From NCBI GenBank assembly GCA_019636515.1, contig JAHBXI010000003.1:496001-560000 (forward strand): a DNA stretch of 64,000 nucleotides. The letters run 5' to 3'. This document shows, in pieces, positions 26,432-35,584 of the stretch; positions within the stretch are counted from its first letter, which is position 1, and each line of letters begins with the position of its first letter. The DNA comes from Phycisphaeraceae bacterium. GTDB lineage: Bacteria; Planctomycetota; Phycisphaerae; Phycisphaerales; UBA1924. A program made the position numbers and the translations under genes. Under the pieces are notes generated by a model. The model saw only the letters and a list, made by a program, of their open reading frames with translations, searched no databases and was not told where the DNA came from.

Positions 26432-26866
26432 ATGCCCGGCACGGTGGATGTTCTTGGCGCCTCGGGATCAAAGCCGACGGGATCATCGTCGTCGGCCTTC
26501 TCGGCGCTCTCGAGCGAGGACTTTTTCAAACTCATCCTGACCGAACTGACCAAGCAGGACCCGCTGAATCCCAACGACACGCAGGCGCTGCTCGACCAAC
26601 TCTCGACGGTGTACAACATCCAGTCGTCGATGGACCTCTCGACGAGCATGAAGACGCTGATCGACCGGAACGAACTTTCATCGGCGTCCGGGATGATCGG
26701 GATGTACGTGACGGGGCTGAGCGAGGATTTCCGGCGTGTCGAGGGATACGTGGCGGCCGCGTCAAAGACGCCAACAGGCGCGGTGCTGGTGCTCGATGAC
26801 GGCGTCCGCGTGCCGATGAAGGACGTGGACGGGGTGATCCGCGCGGCGGAAGGGGGGGCGCCGTGA
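26432..26866 (+). CDS. flgD: Flagellar hook assembly protein FlgD (short form)
   Basis: 144 residues from MPGTVDV, with GGAG 6-9 bases upstream. The N-terminal FlgD motif LSSEDFFKLILTELTKQDPL then NPNDTQALLDQL is clear. The C-terminus ends after about 60 more residues, so the Ig-like/tudor part of longer FlgD proteins is largely missing; short FlgD forms are known. FlgD caps the growing hook. The stop overlaps the next start (GTGA). Confidence 0.93.
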   Translation: MPGTVDVLGASGSKPTGSSSSAFSALSSEDFFKLILTELTKQDPLNPNDTQALLDQLSTVYNIQSSMDLSTSMKTLIDRNELSSASGMIGMYVTGLSEDFRRVEGYVAAASKTPTGAVLVLDDGVRVPMKDVDGVIRAAEGGAP

Positions 26867-27375
26867 CATCCTCGGCCACGGACCTGCTGCGCGTGCTTGG
26901 GGGGCGAGCGCACTCGGCGCACGCCCGACCCGACGGCCCTCACGCCATGGCCTCGGCCTCCGAGATCGCCCGCACGGGCTCGTTTGCCCAATTGCTGGAG
27001 GCGGCCCGCTCGGGCCATTTTTCGGGCGGCCCGCCGGTGACGGTGCATCCGTCGTCGGGGGTGAGCCTGACCCCGGATCAGATGCAGCGTCTGTCCGTGG
27101 CGGCCGACATGGCCCAGGCGGCGGGGGCGACTCGGGCGCTGGTGCGCATCGACGGGATGTCCCTGCTCATGGATGTCGGTGTCCGGTCCATCACCGCGTC
27201 GGTCAAGATCGCTCCGGGCGAGGTGGTCACCGGGATTGACGCCCTGGTCGAGGTCCCGGCCGCGGGCGACCCGCCAAAGGTCCAGGCCGTCGGCTCCCCG
27301 GCCGGTCTTCGATCGGGGCCCTTGGCGGCCATGCCCCGATCCGTCGCCGATGCCTTGATTCCATCCGCCGGCTGA
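26863..27375 (+). CDS. Flagellar operon protein (TIGR02530-like), FlgD-associated
   Basis: 170 residues, GTG start coupled to flgD. The middle part (SFAQLLEAARSG, then VSLTPDQMQRLSVAADMAQA and ATRALVRIDGMSLLMDVG, EVVTGIDALVEV) matches by eye the small flagellar-operon proteins found between flgD and flgE in Firmicutes and other phyla. The family's function is not established. The C-terminal 40 residues are low-complexity. Position between flgD and flgE is the same as in those operons. Confidence 0.75.
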   Translation: MTSSATDLLRVLGGRAHSAHARPDGPHAMASASEIARTGSFAQLLEAARSGHFSGGPPVTVHPSSGVSLTPDQMQRLSVAADMAQAAGATRALVRIDGMSLLMDVGVRSITASVKIAPGEVVTGIDALVEVPAAGDPPKVQAVGSPAGLRSGPLAAMPRSVADALIPSAG

Positions 27376-27426
27376 TCCCCCTCCAAACCCCCATCGGGCA
27401 CGCACGCTCCAGGAGACCTTTGCACC

Positions 27427-29184
27427 ATGGCATCCACCAGCGCGATGTTCACCGCACTGTCGGGCATGACCGCCAACGCCCGCAGCCTCGACGTGGTGGG
27501 CAACAACATCGCCAACGTCAACACCACGGCGTTCAAGTCCAACCGCGTGCTGTTCTCGACGCAGTTCAGCCGGACGCTCAGCCTCGGCACGGCCCCAAGC
27601 GACACCTCGGGGGGGACCAACCCCGGGCAGATCGGCATGGGGGTGAACGTCGCGGGCACCCAGCGCTCGTTCACCGGGGGGACCATCTCCGCCACCGGCG
27701 ATTCACGGGACCTGGCCATCGAGGGTGATGGGTTTTTCATCGTGAACCGGGGGGGCGATCAACTGTACACGCGGGCCGGGGCGTTCCGCACCAGCGCGAC
27801 CAACGACCTGGTTTCCGTGAGCGGGGAGCGTCTTCGAGGGTGGACCGTCGACGAGAACTTCAACGTCGTCCAGGGCACGCTGGTCGACCTGAACATCCCG
27901 CTGGGGGCGATGACCATCGCGCAGCCGACCGGGACGACCCGGTTCGCGGGGAACCTCAACGCGTCGGGTCTCTTGCCGACGCGTGGATCCTCGATCTCGC
28001 TGCTTGGCTCCCCGGGCAACGGCCTTCGAGCCGTCGCCGGGGCGAACCCGGCCCCGGGGGCCGGGAACGTGCTCGAGATGACGACTCGCCTGGTGGATGT
28101 CGAGGATCCGGCCGCGCCCGGGAGCGGGACGCGGCTGTTTTCGGCCGGGCAGTTCCTTTCGTTCGAATCGGTCGAGAAGGGAGGCAAGACGCTGCCTCCG
28201 GCACGCCTGGCCATCGAGGACTCGACCACCATCGGCGACTGGTCGGATTTCATGGCGGCGATCTTCGGCATCACGACCGCGACGGGTGCGAATCCCGACG
28301 GGAGGCAGCCGGGGGTCGGGCTTGATGCCTCCACGGGGGTGCTGACGATCGTCGGGAATACCGGGACGGTCAACGACCTGTCCATCGACGCCTCGGACAT
28401 CCGCCTGCTGGATTCGTCCGGGGCGATGGTGCGTTCCCCGCTGACCATCGACAAAACGGCCGCGGCGGACGGGGAGTCGGTGCGGACGACCTTCATCGTG
28501 TACGACTCGCTGGGGACGCCGGTGAGCGCGGACCTTTCGATGGTGCTCGATGGCCGGTCGGACTCGGGAACCACCTGGCGGTACTACGTCGAGTCCGCCG
28601 ATGACTCGGACCTGTCGAGATTCGTCGCCTCGGGGGTGGTGGGGTTCGATACGCGCGGGCAACTCTCGACCCCCGACCCGATCCGGGTGACGATCGACCG
28701 GGCGGGGACCGGCGCGGCCACGCCGCTGACGTTCGACCTCGACCTGGCGGGTGGGGCGGGGAACGTGACGTCGTTGACCGACACGACCTCCGCCATCGCC
28801 GCGACGTTCGCGGACGGTTCTCCCATCGGGACGCTGATCGCCTACGCGGTCGGGCAGGACGGGGTGATCATCGGCTCGTTCACCAACGGCCTGACCCGGA
28901 CGATCGGGCAGGTGGCGCTGGCCAAGTTCCCAAACGCCGAGGGGCTGGCGGACGTGGGGGGGAACATGTTCCGTGTCGGTCCCAACAGCGGGACGCCGGT
29001 GGTGGCCCAGCCGCAGTCCATGGGCGCGGGGAGGCTGGTCGGGGGCGCGCTGGAACTCTCGAACGTGGACCTGAGCCAGGAGTTCATCAACATGATCCTG
29101 GCATCCACCGGGTACTCGGCGTCGTCGCGGGTGATCCGTACCACGGACGAGTTGATCCAGCAGTTGCTGGTGCTGGGCCGCTGA
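27427..29184 (+). CDS. flgE: Flagellar hook protein FlgE
   Basis: 585 residues, longer than enterobacterial FlgE (about 400) but normal for many other phyla. N-terminal D0 motif MFTALSGMTANARSLDVVGN then NIANVNTTAFKSNRV; the DLAIEGDGFFIV segment; and the C-terminal D0 helix LSQEFINMILASTGYSASSR with VIRTTDELIQQLL. The central part is extended, giving larger outer domains. It forms the hook, exported after FlgD cap assembly. A 105-base gap follows. Confidence 0.96.
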   Translation: MASTSAMFTALSGMTANARSLDVVGNNIANVNTTAFKSNRVLFSTQFSRTLSLGTAPSDTSGGTNPGQIGMGVNVAGTQRSFTGGTISATGDSRDLAIEGDGFFIVNRGGDQLYTRAGAFRTSATNDLVSVSGERLRGWTVDENFNVVQGTLVDLNIPLGAMTIAQPTGTTRFAGNLNASGLLPTRGSSISLLGSPGNGLRAVAGANPAPGAGNVLEMTTRLVDVEDPAAPGSGTRLFSAGQFLSFESVEKGGKTLPPARLAIEDSTTIGDWSDFMAAIFGITTATGANPDGRQPGVGLDASTGVLTIVGNTGTVNDLSIDASDIRLLDSSGAMVRSPLTIDKTAAADGESVRTTFIVYDSLGTPVSADLSMVLDGRSDSGTTWRYYVESADDSDLSRFVASGVVGFDTRGQLSTPDPIRVTIDRAGTGAATPLTFDLDLAGGAGNVTSLTDTTSAIAATFADGSPIGTLIAYAVGQDGVIIGSFTNGLTRTIGQVALAKFPNAEGLADVGGNMFRVGPNSGTPVVAQPQSMGAGRLVGGALELSNVDLSQEFINMILASTGYSASSRVIRTTDELIQQLLVLGR

Positions 29185-29289
29185 CACCGCCGTTGAAAAG
29201 TCGTGGCGGGTGCATCAAGTCGCCCCTGGGCGATCCCGATAACTCTTCGCGGGGCGGCGGCGAGGCCCGCGGCCTCGAAGGAGTTGGCG

Positions 29290-29577
29290 ATGAATGGAAA
29301 AAGCGTGGTATCGGTTCGCCGGGCCTGCACCATCGGGCGGCTGGTGGCGGTGGCGGGGTTGATCCTGGGCGCGGTGGTGATGACGTCGGCGGCGTCCGAT
29401 CCGGCCTCGCTGGGGGCGTGGACCGCGGCGGGGGTCTTCGCCACGATCTGCCTGTCGTTCATGCTGGATCGCTTCCTGTCCTCGACCCTTGATCGGGTGG
29501 ATCGATTCGGCGGGCACGGCTCGGTGATCGCGCGAAGCGGAGGCGCCGGGGGCGGGCAACGGCGAGAAGCCGCCTGA
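29290..29577 (+). CDS. Small two-helix membrane protein in the motA position
   Basis: 95 residues; ATG with GGAG 6 bases upstream. Two predicted membrane helices (about 15-35 and about 43-60: GRLVAVAGLILGAVVMTS and WTAAGVFATICLSFMLDRFL), then a charged tail. In many flagellar operons flgE is followed by motA-motB-fliL. The pattern DPASLGAWTAAGVFATICLS roughly parallels the first part of MotA (PS..IV.GGT.AAT..SF), so it may be a MotA N-terminal remnant or an unrelated small protein. No MotA cytoplasmic domain follows in any frame. Confidence 0.6.
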   Translation: MNGKSVVSVRRACTIGRLVAVAGLILGAVVMTSAASDPASLGAWTAAGVFATICLSFMLDRFLSSTLDRVDRFGGHGSVIARSGGAGGGQRREAA

Positions 29578-29764
29578 GCGCGCGGGGGTGGGCGGTGAGG
29601 CCGCGATGGCCCGGTGGGCCTGCGCCGCCCGGGGCCGGTGGCGATAACCATCGGCGGGCGTCCCACCGCGCAAGTCTGGCCGCGTTCGATCCGAAAGCAG
29701 AGGCGTCCGGCGGCTCATTCGTAGGGCATCTGGACGGCTTGCGCCCATCACGACGGAGCACCAC

Positions 29765-30310
29765 GTGGCAGAAAGCGACAGCACGGCACCCGCGTCCGAA
29801 GCGGCCGGCGCGACCGGGCCGAACGGCCGTTCCTCCCCCATGAAGATGATCGCCATCGTCGCGGCGGTGATGGTGCTGGAGGCGGTGGGGATCGTGGCGG
29901 TGCTGAAGATGACCGGGGGCGGGGCCGGGAGCGCGGCGGCGCAGGGGATCGACCACCGCGGGCACGACGAATCCAACGAGTTTGTCGAACTGCCGCTGGT
30001 CTCGGACAGGTTCCAGAACATGCAGACCGGCAAGACGTGGATATGGAACGCCGAGATCGTGCTGAGGGTCCGCAAGCGGCACGAGCCGGCCGTGACGGCC
30101 GCGGTCCACGCCAAGTCCGCGGAGATCCTCGAAGGCATCTCGATGATCTTCAGCCGGGCGCAGTTGAGCCAGTTGAAAGAACCCAGCCGCCAGACGATCA
30201 ACCGTCAGATCACCGCCTTCATGAACAAGGTCGTCGGCCACGACGCCGACGACATGCCACGCATCGACCGGGTCCTGTTTCCCAAGTTCGTCGGATTCGA
30301 GACCGACTGA
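29765..30310 (+). CDS. fliL: Flagellar basal body-associated protein FliL
   Basis: 181 residues, GTG start. One N-terminal membrane helix (about 28-46, MKMIAIVAAVMVLEAVGIVA), then a periplasmic domain with FVELPLVSDRFQNMQTGKTW and strand/helix pattern IVLRVRKRHEPAVTAAV, typical of FliL stomatin-like domains. The C-terminal KFVGFETD is related to the usual VYFTEFVVQ end. FliL rings surround stator units. Its downstream neighbour is fliN rather than fliM. Confidence 0.8.
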   Translation: MAESDSTAPASEAAGATGPNGRSSPMKMIAIVAAVMVLEAVGIVAVLKMTGGGAGSAAAQGIDHRGHDESNEFVELPLVSDRFQNMQTGKTWIWNAEIVLRVRKRHEPAVTAAVHAKSAEILEGISMIFSRAQLSQLKEPSRQTINRQITAFMNKVVGHDADDMPRIDRVLFPKFVGFETD

Positions 30311-30496
30311 CGGGCCGGCGCCCCGACGCCCCGACGCCCCGCCGTACTCGGGAATCGCACGCGACGCGCAGTATCCGCGCGACACCTGGCGACAATCGCG
30401 GAAAAGTACGGATCGCGAAGGTGCTTGTCCGATCGGAGACCACACGCGGCATGAGGCCGCTCGCGGGCAGGACGCGACCCACCCAGGGATGTCAGG

Positions 30497-31084
30497 ATGA
30501 CGAATCGACCAGGGCCATTGAGATCCACGGACCACGACGGGGCGACCGGCGGAAAGGCCGATCATGCCGCCGGGGCTTCCGGGGACGGGAAGAGCCCCTC
30601 GCCCGATCTACCGCTCACTCCCGACGACGCCGCGGCGATCGAGGCCGCCGCCAGTTCGCTTGCCGACCTGGCCGACGCCGTGAGCGCGACCGTCGCGGAC
30701 GATGGCGCTCGCGGGACCGGCTCGGTGATCGCCAGCCGGGAGTCCCGCCAGGCCGTGGGAACCCCTCGTCCGTTTGAGTTCAGCCCGCTTGACGGGTCTG
30801 CCGTGGCGGCTTCCACCCGAGCCATCGACCTTCTGTCGGACGTGAACCTGAACGTGAAGATCGAACTGGGCCGGACCCGCATGCTCGTCAACGACGTGCT
30901 GAAACTGGGCGAGGGATCGGTGGTCGAACTCGACAAACTCGCGGGTGACCCGGTGGATATCTACGTCAACGACCGGCCGATCGCCCGTGGCGAGGTCCTC
31001 GTGCTCAACGAGAATTTCTGCGTCCGCATCAACGAGATCCTGTCGCCGATCCCGGATGGGGCGACTCCCACGCCCACGCCCTAG
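30497..31084 (+). CDS. fliN: Flagellar motor switch protein FliN
   Basis: 195 residues. The C-terminal SpoA/FliN domain is clear: AIDLLSDVNLNVKIELGRTR then MLVNDVLKLGEGSVVELDKL and AGDPVDIYVNDRPIARGEVL, VRINEILSP. The first 95 residues are an acidic, Ala-rich extension absent from short FliN. FliN forms the lower C-ring and a docking site for FliH. fliM, which normally precedes fliN, is absent from the 186-base gap and from the rest of the window. Confidence 0.94.
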   Translation: MTNRPGPLRSTDHDGATGGKADHAAGASGDGKSPSPDLPLTPDDAAAIEAAASSLADLADAVSATVADDGARGTGSVIASRESRQAVGTPRPFEFSPLDGSAVAASTRAIDLLSDVNLNVKIELGRTRMLVNDVLKLGEGSVVELDKLAGDPVDIYVNDRPIARGEVLVLNENFCVRINEILSPIPDGATPTPTP

Positions 31085-31164
31085 TCCGTCGGTTCATTCT
31101 CATGCCGCGCTTCGCGGCCGTGTCGGGGCGGAGCCCCGCCGAACACTCAGGCCAGGAAGGCCGC

Positions 31165-32295
31165 ATGACCATCGCCCCGCCGACACGACGGATCATCGCC
31201 CGCCTCGCCGCCCTCGCGTGCGTGATGGGCGCCTACGCCCGGTGTCCGGCGGTTTCCCTCGCGGTCGGCGAGGCCGATCCATCCCACGAGGCGTACGGGC
31301 CGATCGACGATTCGCGATCCAGGCCTGACACGGATATCGGCCCCCCGCCGGTGATCGCCGCGAATCGATCGGCAGGTCCGGATACCGCGTCGAGTGCCGT
31401 CCCAATTCCGGTGGCCCTGGTTTCCACGGCGACATTCGATCCGGTCCCCGCGTTCGTCGATCCACCCGCGGCGGTTCGAGCCGAGCCGGTCGTGATCGAA
31501 CCTGCCGCGAACGTCTTGATCGAGCGCCGACCGATCGCGTTGCCGTCGTCCGCGGGGGGGGCATCCTCTCCGGCGAGCGAGGGGACTTCCGTGCTCCGAT
31601 CGGCATCGTCCCCGGCCGCGGAACTGGGGATCGGGCGGACCGCGGCGGCGTTGGCGGGCGTGGTCGCGCTGGCTCTTGTTCTGGCGGCGGCGGTGCGTGC
31701 GGCGGCTCGTCGCCGGGGTGGGCTGATGCTCGCCCTGGGTCCGGCCGGGCGGGCGCCCAGCGGCGTGGTCCACGTTCTGGCGAGGTACCCCATCCAGCGG
31801 GGTCAGTTGCTGGTCCTGTTGAAGGTTGGACCACGGGTTCTGCTTGCATGCCAGTCACGGTTTACGCGGTTCACCGGGGGCGGCATGACGACCCTCGCCG
31901 AGTTCACCGACCCCGACCAGGTCGCCGACCTGGTGCGTCTGACCGAGGACGCCGCCGGGACTTCGTCCGAGGCTCGCTTCCGCTCGCTTCTGAATCAAGC
32001 GACGTCCGCCGGACCTGGCGAAGCCAACCCCGAACCAGAACGCGATGTCGCGCGGCGCCGACGTGTTGAATCTCCCGCCGGGGACATGGCGGAATTCTCG
32101 CCAGACGCCGAGTCCATTTTGAGCCGAGCCGAGGTCGTCCGTCCGGCCCGGAGGTCGTCGGGTGTTTCTCGCCCCGCCACGCCCGCGCCGGTTCGTGCGT
32201 CGGGGTTTGCGGAGGCGGGGCATCCCGACGGCGCCGAGCAGTTGCGTCACAGGCTGGCCCGGTTGCGGTCGGGAGCCGACAGGGGGACCGCCTGA
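31165..32295 (+). CDS. fliO: FliO-like flagellar biosynthesis protein
   Basis: About 376 residues from MTIAPP with GGAAGG upstream. A signal-like N-terminus, a long low-complexity periplasmic part, one membrane helix (about 158-178: TAAALAGVVALALVLAAAVR) and a FliO-type cytoplasmic domain (VVHVLARYPIQRGQLLVLLK then VGPRVLLAC). The tail is charged and disordered. FliO assists FliP ring assembly. A G8 run (31554-31561) lies in the low-complexity part. Its stop codon directly abuts the fliP ATG. Confidence 0.85.
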   Translation: MTIAPPTRRIIARLAALACVMGAYARCPAVSLAVGEADPSHEAYGPIDDSRSRPDTDIGPPPVIAANRSAGPDTASSAVPIPVALVSTATFDPVPAFVDPPAAVRAEPVVIEPAANVLIERRPIALPSSAGGASSPASEGTSVLRSASSPAAELGIGRTAAALAGVVALALVLAAAVRAAARRRGGLMLALGPAGRAPSGVVHVLARYPIQRGQLLVLLKVGPRVLLACQSRFTRFTGGGMTTLAEFTDPDQVADLVRLTEDAAGTSSEARFRSLLNQATSAGPGEANPEPERDVARRRRVESPAGDMAEFSPDAESILSRAEVVRPARRSSGVSRPATPAPVRASGFAEAGHPDGAEQLRHRLARLRSGADRGTA

Positions 32296-33294
32296 ATGTC
32301 CAGGGTGTCCGTCTCGATCGTGATCACAACTCTGCTGGTGTCGGTTCTGGCCCCGGCGGCCCCGGCACGCCAGGCCTACGGCCCGCCGGCGACGGTTTCC
32401 CCGCGCGAGCCGATGCTCCCCATGATCGACGTGATCCCGGAGCGGCGTCTCTCACCCGGCGACCTTTCCGGGTCGTCTCTGAACCCGCTTTCGATGCTCG
32501 ACTCGGCGGCCGCCATGCTGCCCGGAGCGGGCGGCCCCGCGAGCGGCGCCGACGGCCCCGCCCCTGGGGGAAGCGGCCGACCGGGCGGTCTTTCCACGGC
32601 CCTGAACATCCTGGTCGTCCTGACGGTTCTCTCGCTGGCCCCGTCGATCATGCTGATGACGACGTGCTTCATGCGGATCGTGATCGTCCTGGGGATGCTC
32701 AAGCAGGCCATGGGAACGCAGTCGATCCCTCCCCCGCAGGTGACGATCGCGCTCTCGTTGTTCATGACGCTGCTGGTGATGTCGCCGACGATCGACCGGA
32801 TCAACGCCGAGGCGATCACGCCGTACCGACAAGGCGAGATTACCACCTACGACGAACTGTGGGAGAAGGCCCGCCAGCCCGTGCGGGACTACATGTTCGA
32901 CCAGATCGAGGCGACCGGGAACTGGTCGAGCCTGTACATGGTCCTCAACTACCGCGGGATCGACACCTCCCGGCCCGAGGCGCTCAGCCGGGCCGACGTG
33001 GACATGATCTCGCTGATCCCCGCGTACATGCTGAGCGAACTGAAGGTCGCCTTCCTCATGGGCTTCCGCGTCTACCTGCCCTTTCTGGTCATCGACATGG
33101 TCATCAGCAGCCTGCTGATTTCCATGAGCATGATGATGCTGCCGCCGGTGATGGTCAGCCTGCCGTTCAAGATTCTTCTTTTCATCCTCGTCGACGGGTG
33201 GCAGTTGATCGTCGGGAGCCTCATGTCCAGTTTCGCACGGCCCGGGGTCGTCGCCTCGGTCGCGGGGGGGATGGGCCTTCCCGGCTTTGCCTGA
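32296..33294 (+). CDS. fliP: Flagellar export gate protein FliP
   Basis: 332 residues. Signal peptide, then an extended Pro/Gly-rich segment (to about residue 95) before the conserved core: SIMLMTTCFMRIVIVLGML, LSLFMTLLVMSP, LSELKVAFLMGFRVYLPFLV and ISMSMMMLPPVMVSLPFKIL are diagnostic of FliP. The protein is longer than the usual 245 because of the N-terminal extension. It forms the core of the type III export gate with FliQ and FliR, whose genes follow in order. Confidence 0.96.
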   Translation: MSRVSVSIVITTLLVSVLAPAAPARQAYGPPATVSPREPMLPMIDVIPERRLSPGDLSGSSLNPLSMLDSAAAMLPGAGGPASGADGPAPGGSGRPGGLSTALNILVVLTVLSLAPSIMLMTTCFMRIVIVLGMLKQAMGTQSIPPPQVTIALSLFMTLLVMSPTIDRINAEAITPYRQGEITTYDELWEKARQPVRDYMFDQIEATGNWSSLYMVLNYRGIDTSRPEALSRADVDMISLIPAYMLSELKVAFLMGFRVYLPFLVIDMVISSLLISMSMMMLPPVMVSLPFKILLFILVDGWQLIVGSLMSSFARPGVVASVAGGMGLPGFA

Positions 33295-33339
33295 CGGGAG
33301 CCGGGCCGCGGGGTCCGGCTCGATTCGGCGCACGGTGCC

Positions 33340-33618
33340 ATGAACTACGACCAATCCACCGTTGAACTTGTCCGCCAGGCGCTGGTGATCGCGCTCAAGA
33401 TCGCCGCGCCCGTGCTCGCCTCGGGGATCCTGGTGGGCCTGGTGGTCAGCCTGCTCCAGTCCGTCACCTCGATCCAGGACCAGACGCTCTCGACGGTGCC
33501 GAAGATCATCGTGATGGTGCTGGTCGTGATCGTGCTTGCCGCGTGGATCGCCCAGCGGCTGGTCGAGTACACCTCGACGCTCTTTGACCTCACCGCCGCC
33601 GTCGGCCTTGTCGCCTGA
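33340..33618 (+). CDS. fliQ: Flagellar export gate protein FliQ
   Basis: 92 residues, standard size, two membrane helices: VRQALVIALKIAAPVLASGI and VPKIIVMVLVVIVLAAWIAQ. The loop VVSLLQSVTSIQDQTLSTVP is the highly conserved FliQ motif. It packs around the FliP-FliR gate. fliR begins 15 bases downstream. Confidence 0.97.
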   Translation: MNYDQSTVELVRQALVIALKIAAPVLASGILVGLVVSLLQSVTSIQDQTLSTVPKIIVMVLVVIVLAAWIAQRLVEYTSTLFDLTAAVGLVA

Positions 33619-33633
33619 TTCACCCCGCCCGCC

Positions 33634-34419
33634 ATGACCGAGGGCCTTCAACATCTCCTTCCGCACGCCGCCGGGTTCGCCATGGTGCTCGCCCGGCTTT
33701 CCGGGCTGTTTATTTTCGGCCCGTTGCTCAGCAGCGTGGCGATCCCGATGCGGATCAAGGCGCTGTTCGTCGCCGCGATGGCGTGCGCGGTGTACCCGGT
33801 GGTTTCCGCCGAGTCCTTCGTCCCGCCCTCCCCGGACCTGTTCTCGATCGCCGGGGCGTTCGTGATGGAGGTCGGCATCGGGGTGGTGATCGGGGTTCTG
33901 GCGGCGGTCCCGCTGCTGGCGATGGAGATGGCCGGGGTGCTCATCGGCCAGCAGATGGGGCTGGGGCTTGCCCGCGTCTTCAACCCCGAGGTTGATTTCG
34001 ACACGGACCTGGTCGGTCAACTCCTTTTCTACATCGCCGCCGGGGCGTTCCTGGCGGCGGGTGGGATCGAGACCATGTTCGGGTCGGTGGTCGAGACGTT
34101 CCGGCTCGTCCCGCCCGGCGGGTTCCACCCGTCGTCCACGCCCCTGGACCTGCTGCTGGGGATCGTCGCCGGTGGGTACGAACTCGCGTGGAGGGTTGCC
34201 GCTCCGGTCACGGCGATGATCATGCTCATGTTCATCTCGATGGGCGTGATCGGCAAGACCATGCCCCAGATCAACATCATGTCCGTGGGCTTTACCGCCA
34301 AGGTCCTGGGCGGCCTGACGGTTCTCACCGCCTCGGTTTACGCCGCGCACGGGGCGGTGCTCGACCACGTGACGGCCTCGCTCCGGGCCGTCGTCCGCTG
34401 GGCCGCCGGGGCGTTCTGA
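33634..34419 (+). CDS. fliR: Flagellar export gate protein FliR
   Basis: 261 residues with several membrane helices. Conserved segments: ARLSGLFIFGPLLSSVAIPM, EVGIGVVIGVLAAVPLLAME, GVLIGQQMGLGLARVFNPE and GKTMPQINIMSVGF. FliR completes the FliP5-FliQ4-FliR1 export gate in the inner membrane, and its C-terminus contacts FlhB, encoded next (45 bases downstream). Confidence 0.96.
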   Translation: MTEGLQHLLPHAAGFAMVLARLSGLFIFGPLLSSVAIPMRIKALFVAAMACAVYPVVSAESFVPPSPDLFSIAGAFVMEVGIGVVIGVLAAVPLLAMEMAGVLIGQQMGLGLARVFNPEVDFDTDLVGQLLFYIAAGAFLAAGGIETMFGSVVETFRLVPPGGFHPSSTPLDLLLGIVAGGYELAWRVAAPVTAMIMLMFISMGVIGKTMPQINIMSVGFTAKVLGGLTVLTASVYAAHGAVLDHVTASLRAVVRWAAGAF

Positions 34420-34464
34420 TCAACGGTTCCGCCGCTCGCGGGCGAATGGGAGGTGGCAAGGACG

Positions 34465-35574
34465 ATGGCCGACGACCTGGGCGAACGCACCGAGCAGCCG
34501 ACCGCTCGCCGGTTTCAGGAGACGCGTGACCGCGGGCAGGTCGCCCGCAGCACCGATTTCTCCGCCGCCGTCGAACTCATCGGCGGGGTGCTGCTGCTGG
34601 TCATGCTCGGGGCATTCCTGGCCCGGACCCTGGGCGGCACCATGCGGACGGTGCTGGTTGACGGGATGCGTCCGGGCGGCCCCCTCCCGTCGAGCCTGCC
34701 CGACCTTCTCGGGTCGGTCGCCCTGCGCGGCGTCCAGGCCGCGCTGCCGTTCCTGGCCGCGATGATCCTCATTGCCTGGCTCACCCAGGTCGTTCAGACG
34801 GGGTTCATCCTGACCACCCACCCGCTGATTCCCAAACTCGACCGCCTCGACCCGATCAAAGGGCTGGGCCGCATCTTCTCGCGACGCAACCTCGTCAAGT
34901 CCCTGGTCAATGCGCTGAAGATCGTGGTCGTGATCGGGGTTTCGTACCTGGTGCTCTCGGGGAGGATCGACCGGATCGTGACGCTCCCGATGCTCTCGCT
35001 CACGGGCGTGATCCGGGCGATCCTCGAACTGCTCCTGGTGATGGCGGGGTGCCTGCTCGCGGTCTTCCTGGTGATCGGGGTGATCGACTTCATCTACCAG
35101 CGTTGGCAGCACGTGCAGGACCTGCGGATGACACGCCAGCAGGTGCAGGACGAGCGCCGTGCGATGGAGGGCGACCCGCAGGTCAAGGGCCGACGCCTGC
35201 GCATGGCCAGGGACATCGCCCAGCAGCGAGTGAATCGCCACGTGCCCGAGGCGACGGTCGTCGTCACCAATCCCACGCACTTCTCGGTCGCGATCCGCTA
35301 CGACCAGGACTCCATGCGTGCCCCGAGGGTGGTCGCCAAGGGCGTTGACTTCGTGGCGATGCGGATCCGCCTGGTGGCCAGGTTGCACGATGTCCCGATC
35401 GTCGAGCGTCCGCCCCTGGCCCGCGGACTTTATTACGGCGTGGAGGAAGGGCGGGAGATCCCCCCGGAGTTCTACCAGGCCGTGGCCGAGGTCCTGGCCT
35501 TCGTCTACAGGGCCGACAACGACCATGCCAGGACCCGACCGGGCCTCAACACCACGGAGCAGGCGTCCGCCTGA
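34465..35574 (+). CDS. flhB: Flagellar export switch protein FlhB
   Basis: 369 residues from MADDLGERTEQPTARR, the usual FlhB opening; a frame start four codons earlier is possible. Four membrane helices, then the cytoplasmic domain with the autocleavage site NPTH at residues 269-272 (VVVTNPTHFSVAIRY). Cleavage between Asn and Pro allows the switch from hook to filament export together with FliK. The tail is short. flhA starts 10 bases downstream. Confidence 0.96.
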   Translation: MADDLGERTEQPTARRFQETRDRGQVARSTDFSAAVELIGGVLLLVMLGAFLARTLGGTMRTVLVDGMRPGGPLPSSLPDLLGSVALRGVQAALPFLAAMILIAWLTQVVQTGFILTTHPLIPKLDRLDPIKGLGRIFSRRNLVKSLVNALKIVVVIGVSYLVLSGRIDRIVTLPMLSLTGVIRAILELLLVMAGCLLAVFLVIGVIDFIYQRWQHVQDLRMTRQQVQDERRAMEGDPQVKGRRLRMARDIAQQRVNRHVPEATVVVTNPTHFSVAIRYDQDSMRAPRVVAKGVDFVAMRIRLVARLHDVPIVERPPLARGLYYGVEEGREIPPEFYQAVAEVLAFVYRADNDHARTRPGLNTTEQASA

Positions 35575-35584
35575 GTGATCCCCG

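Noticed and set aside
30311-30360. Short CCCCGACG repeat after fliL
   Set aside because: Only three imperfect units of about 8 bases; ordinary for GC-rich spacer DNA and not CRISPR-like.
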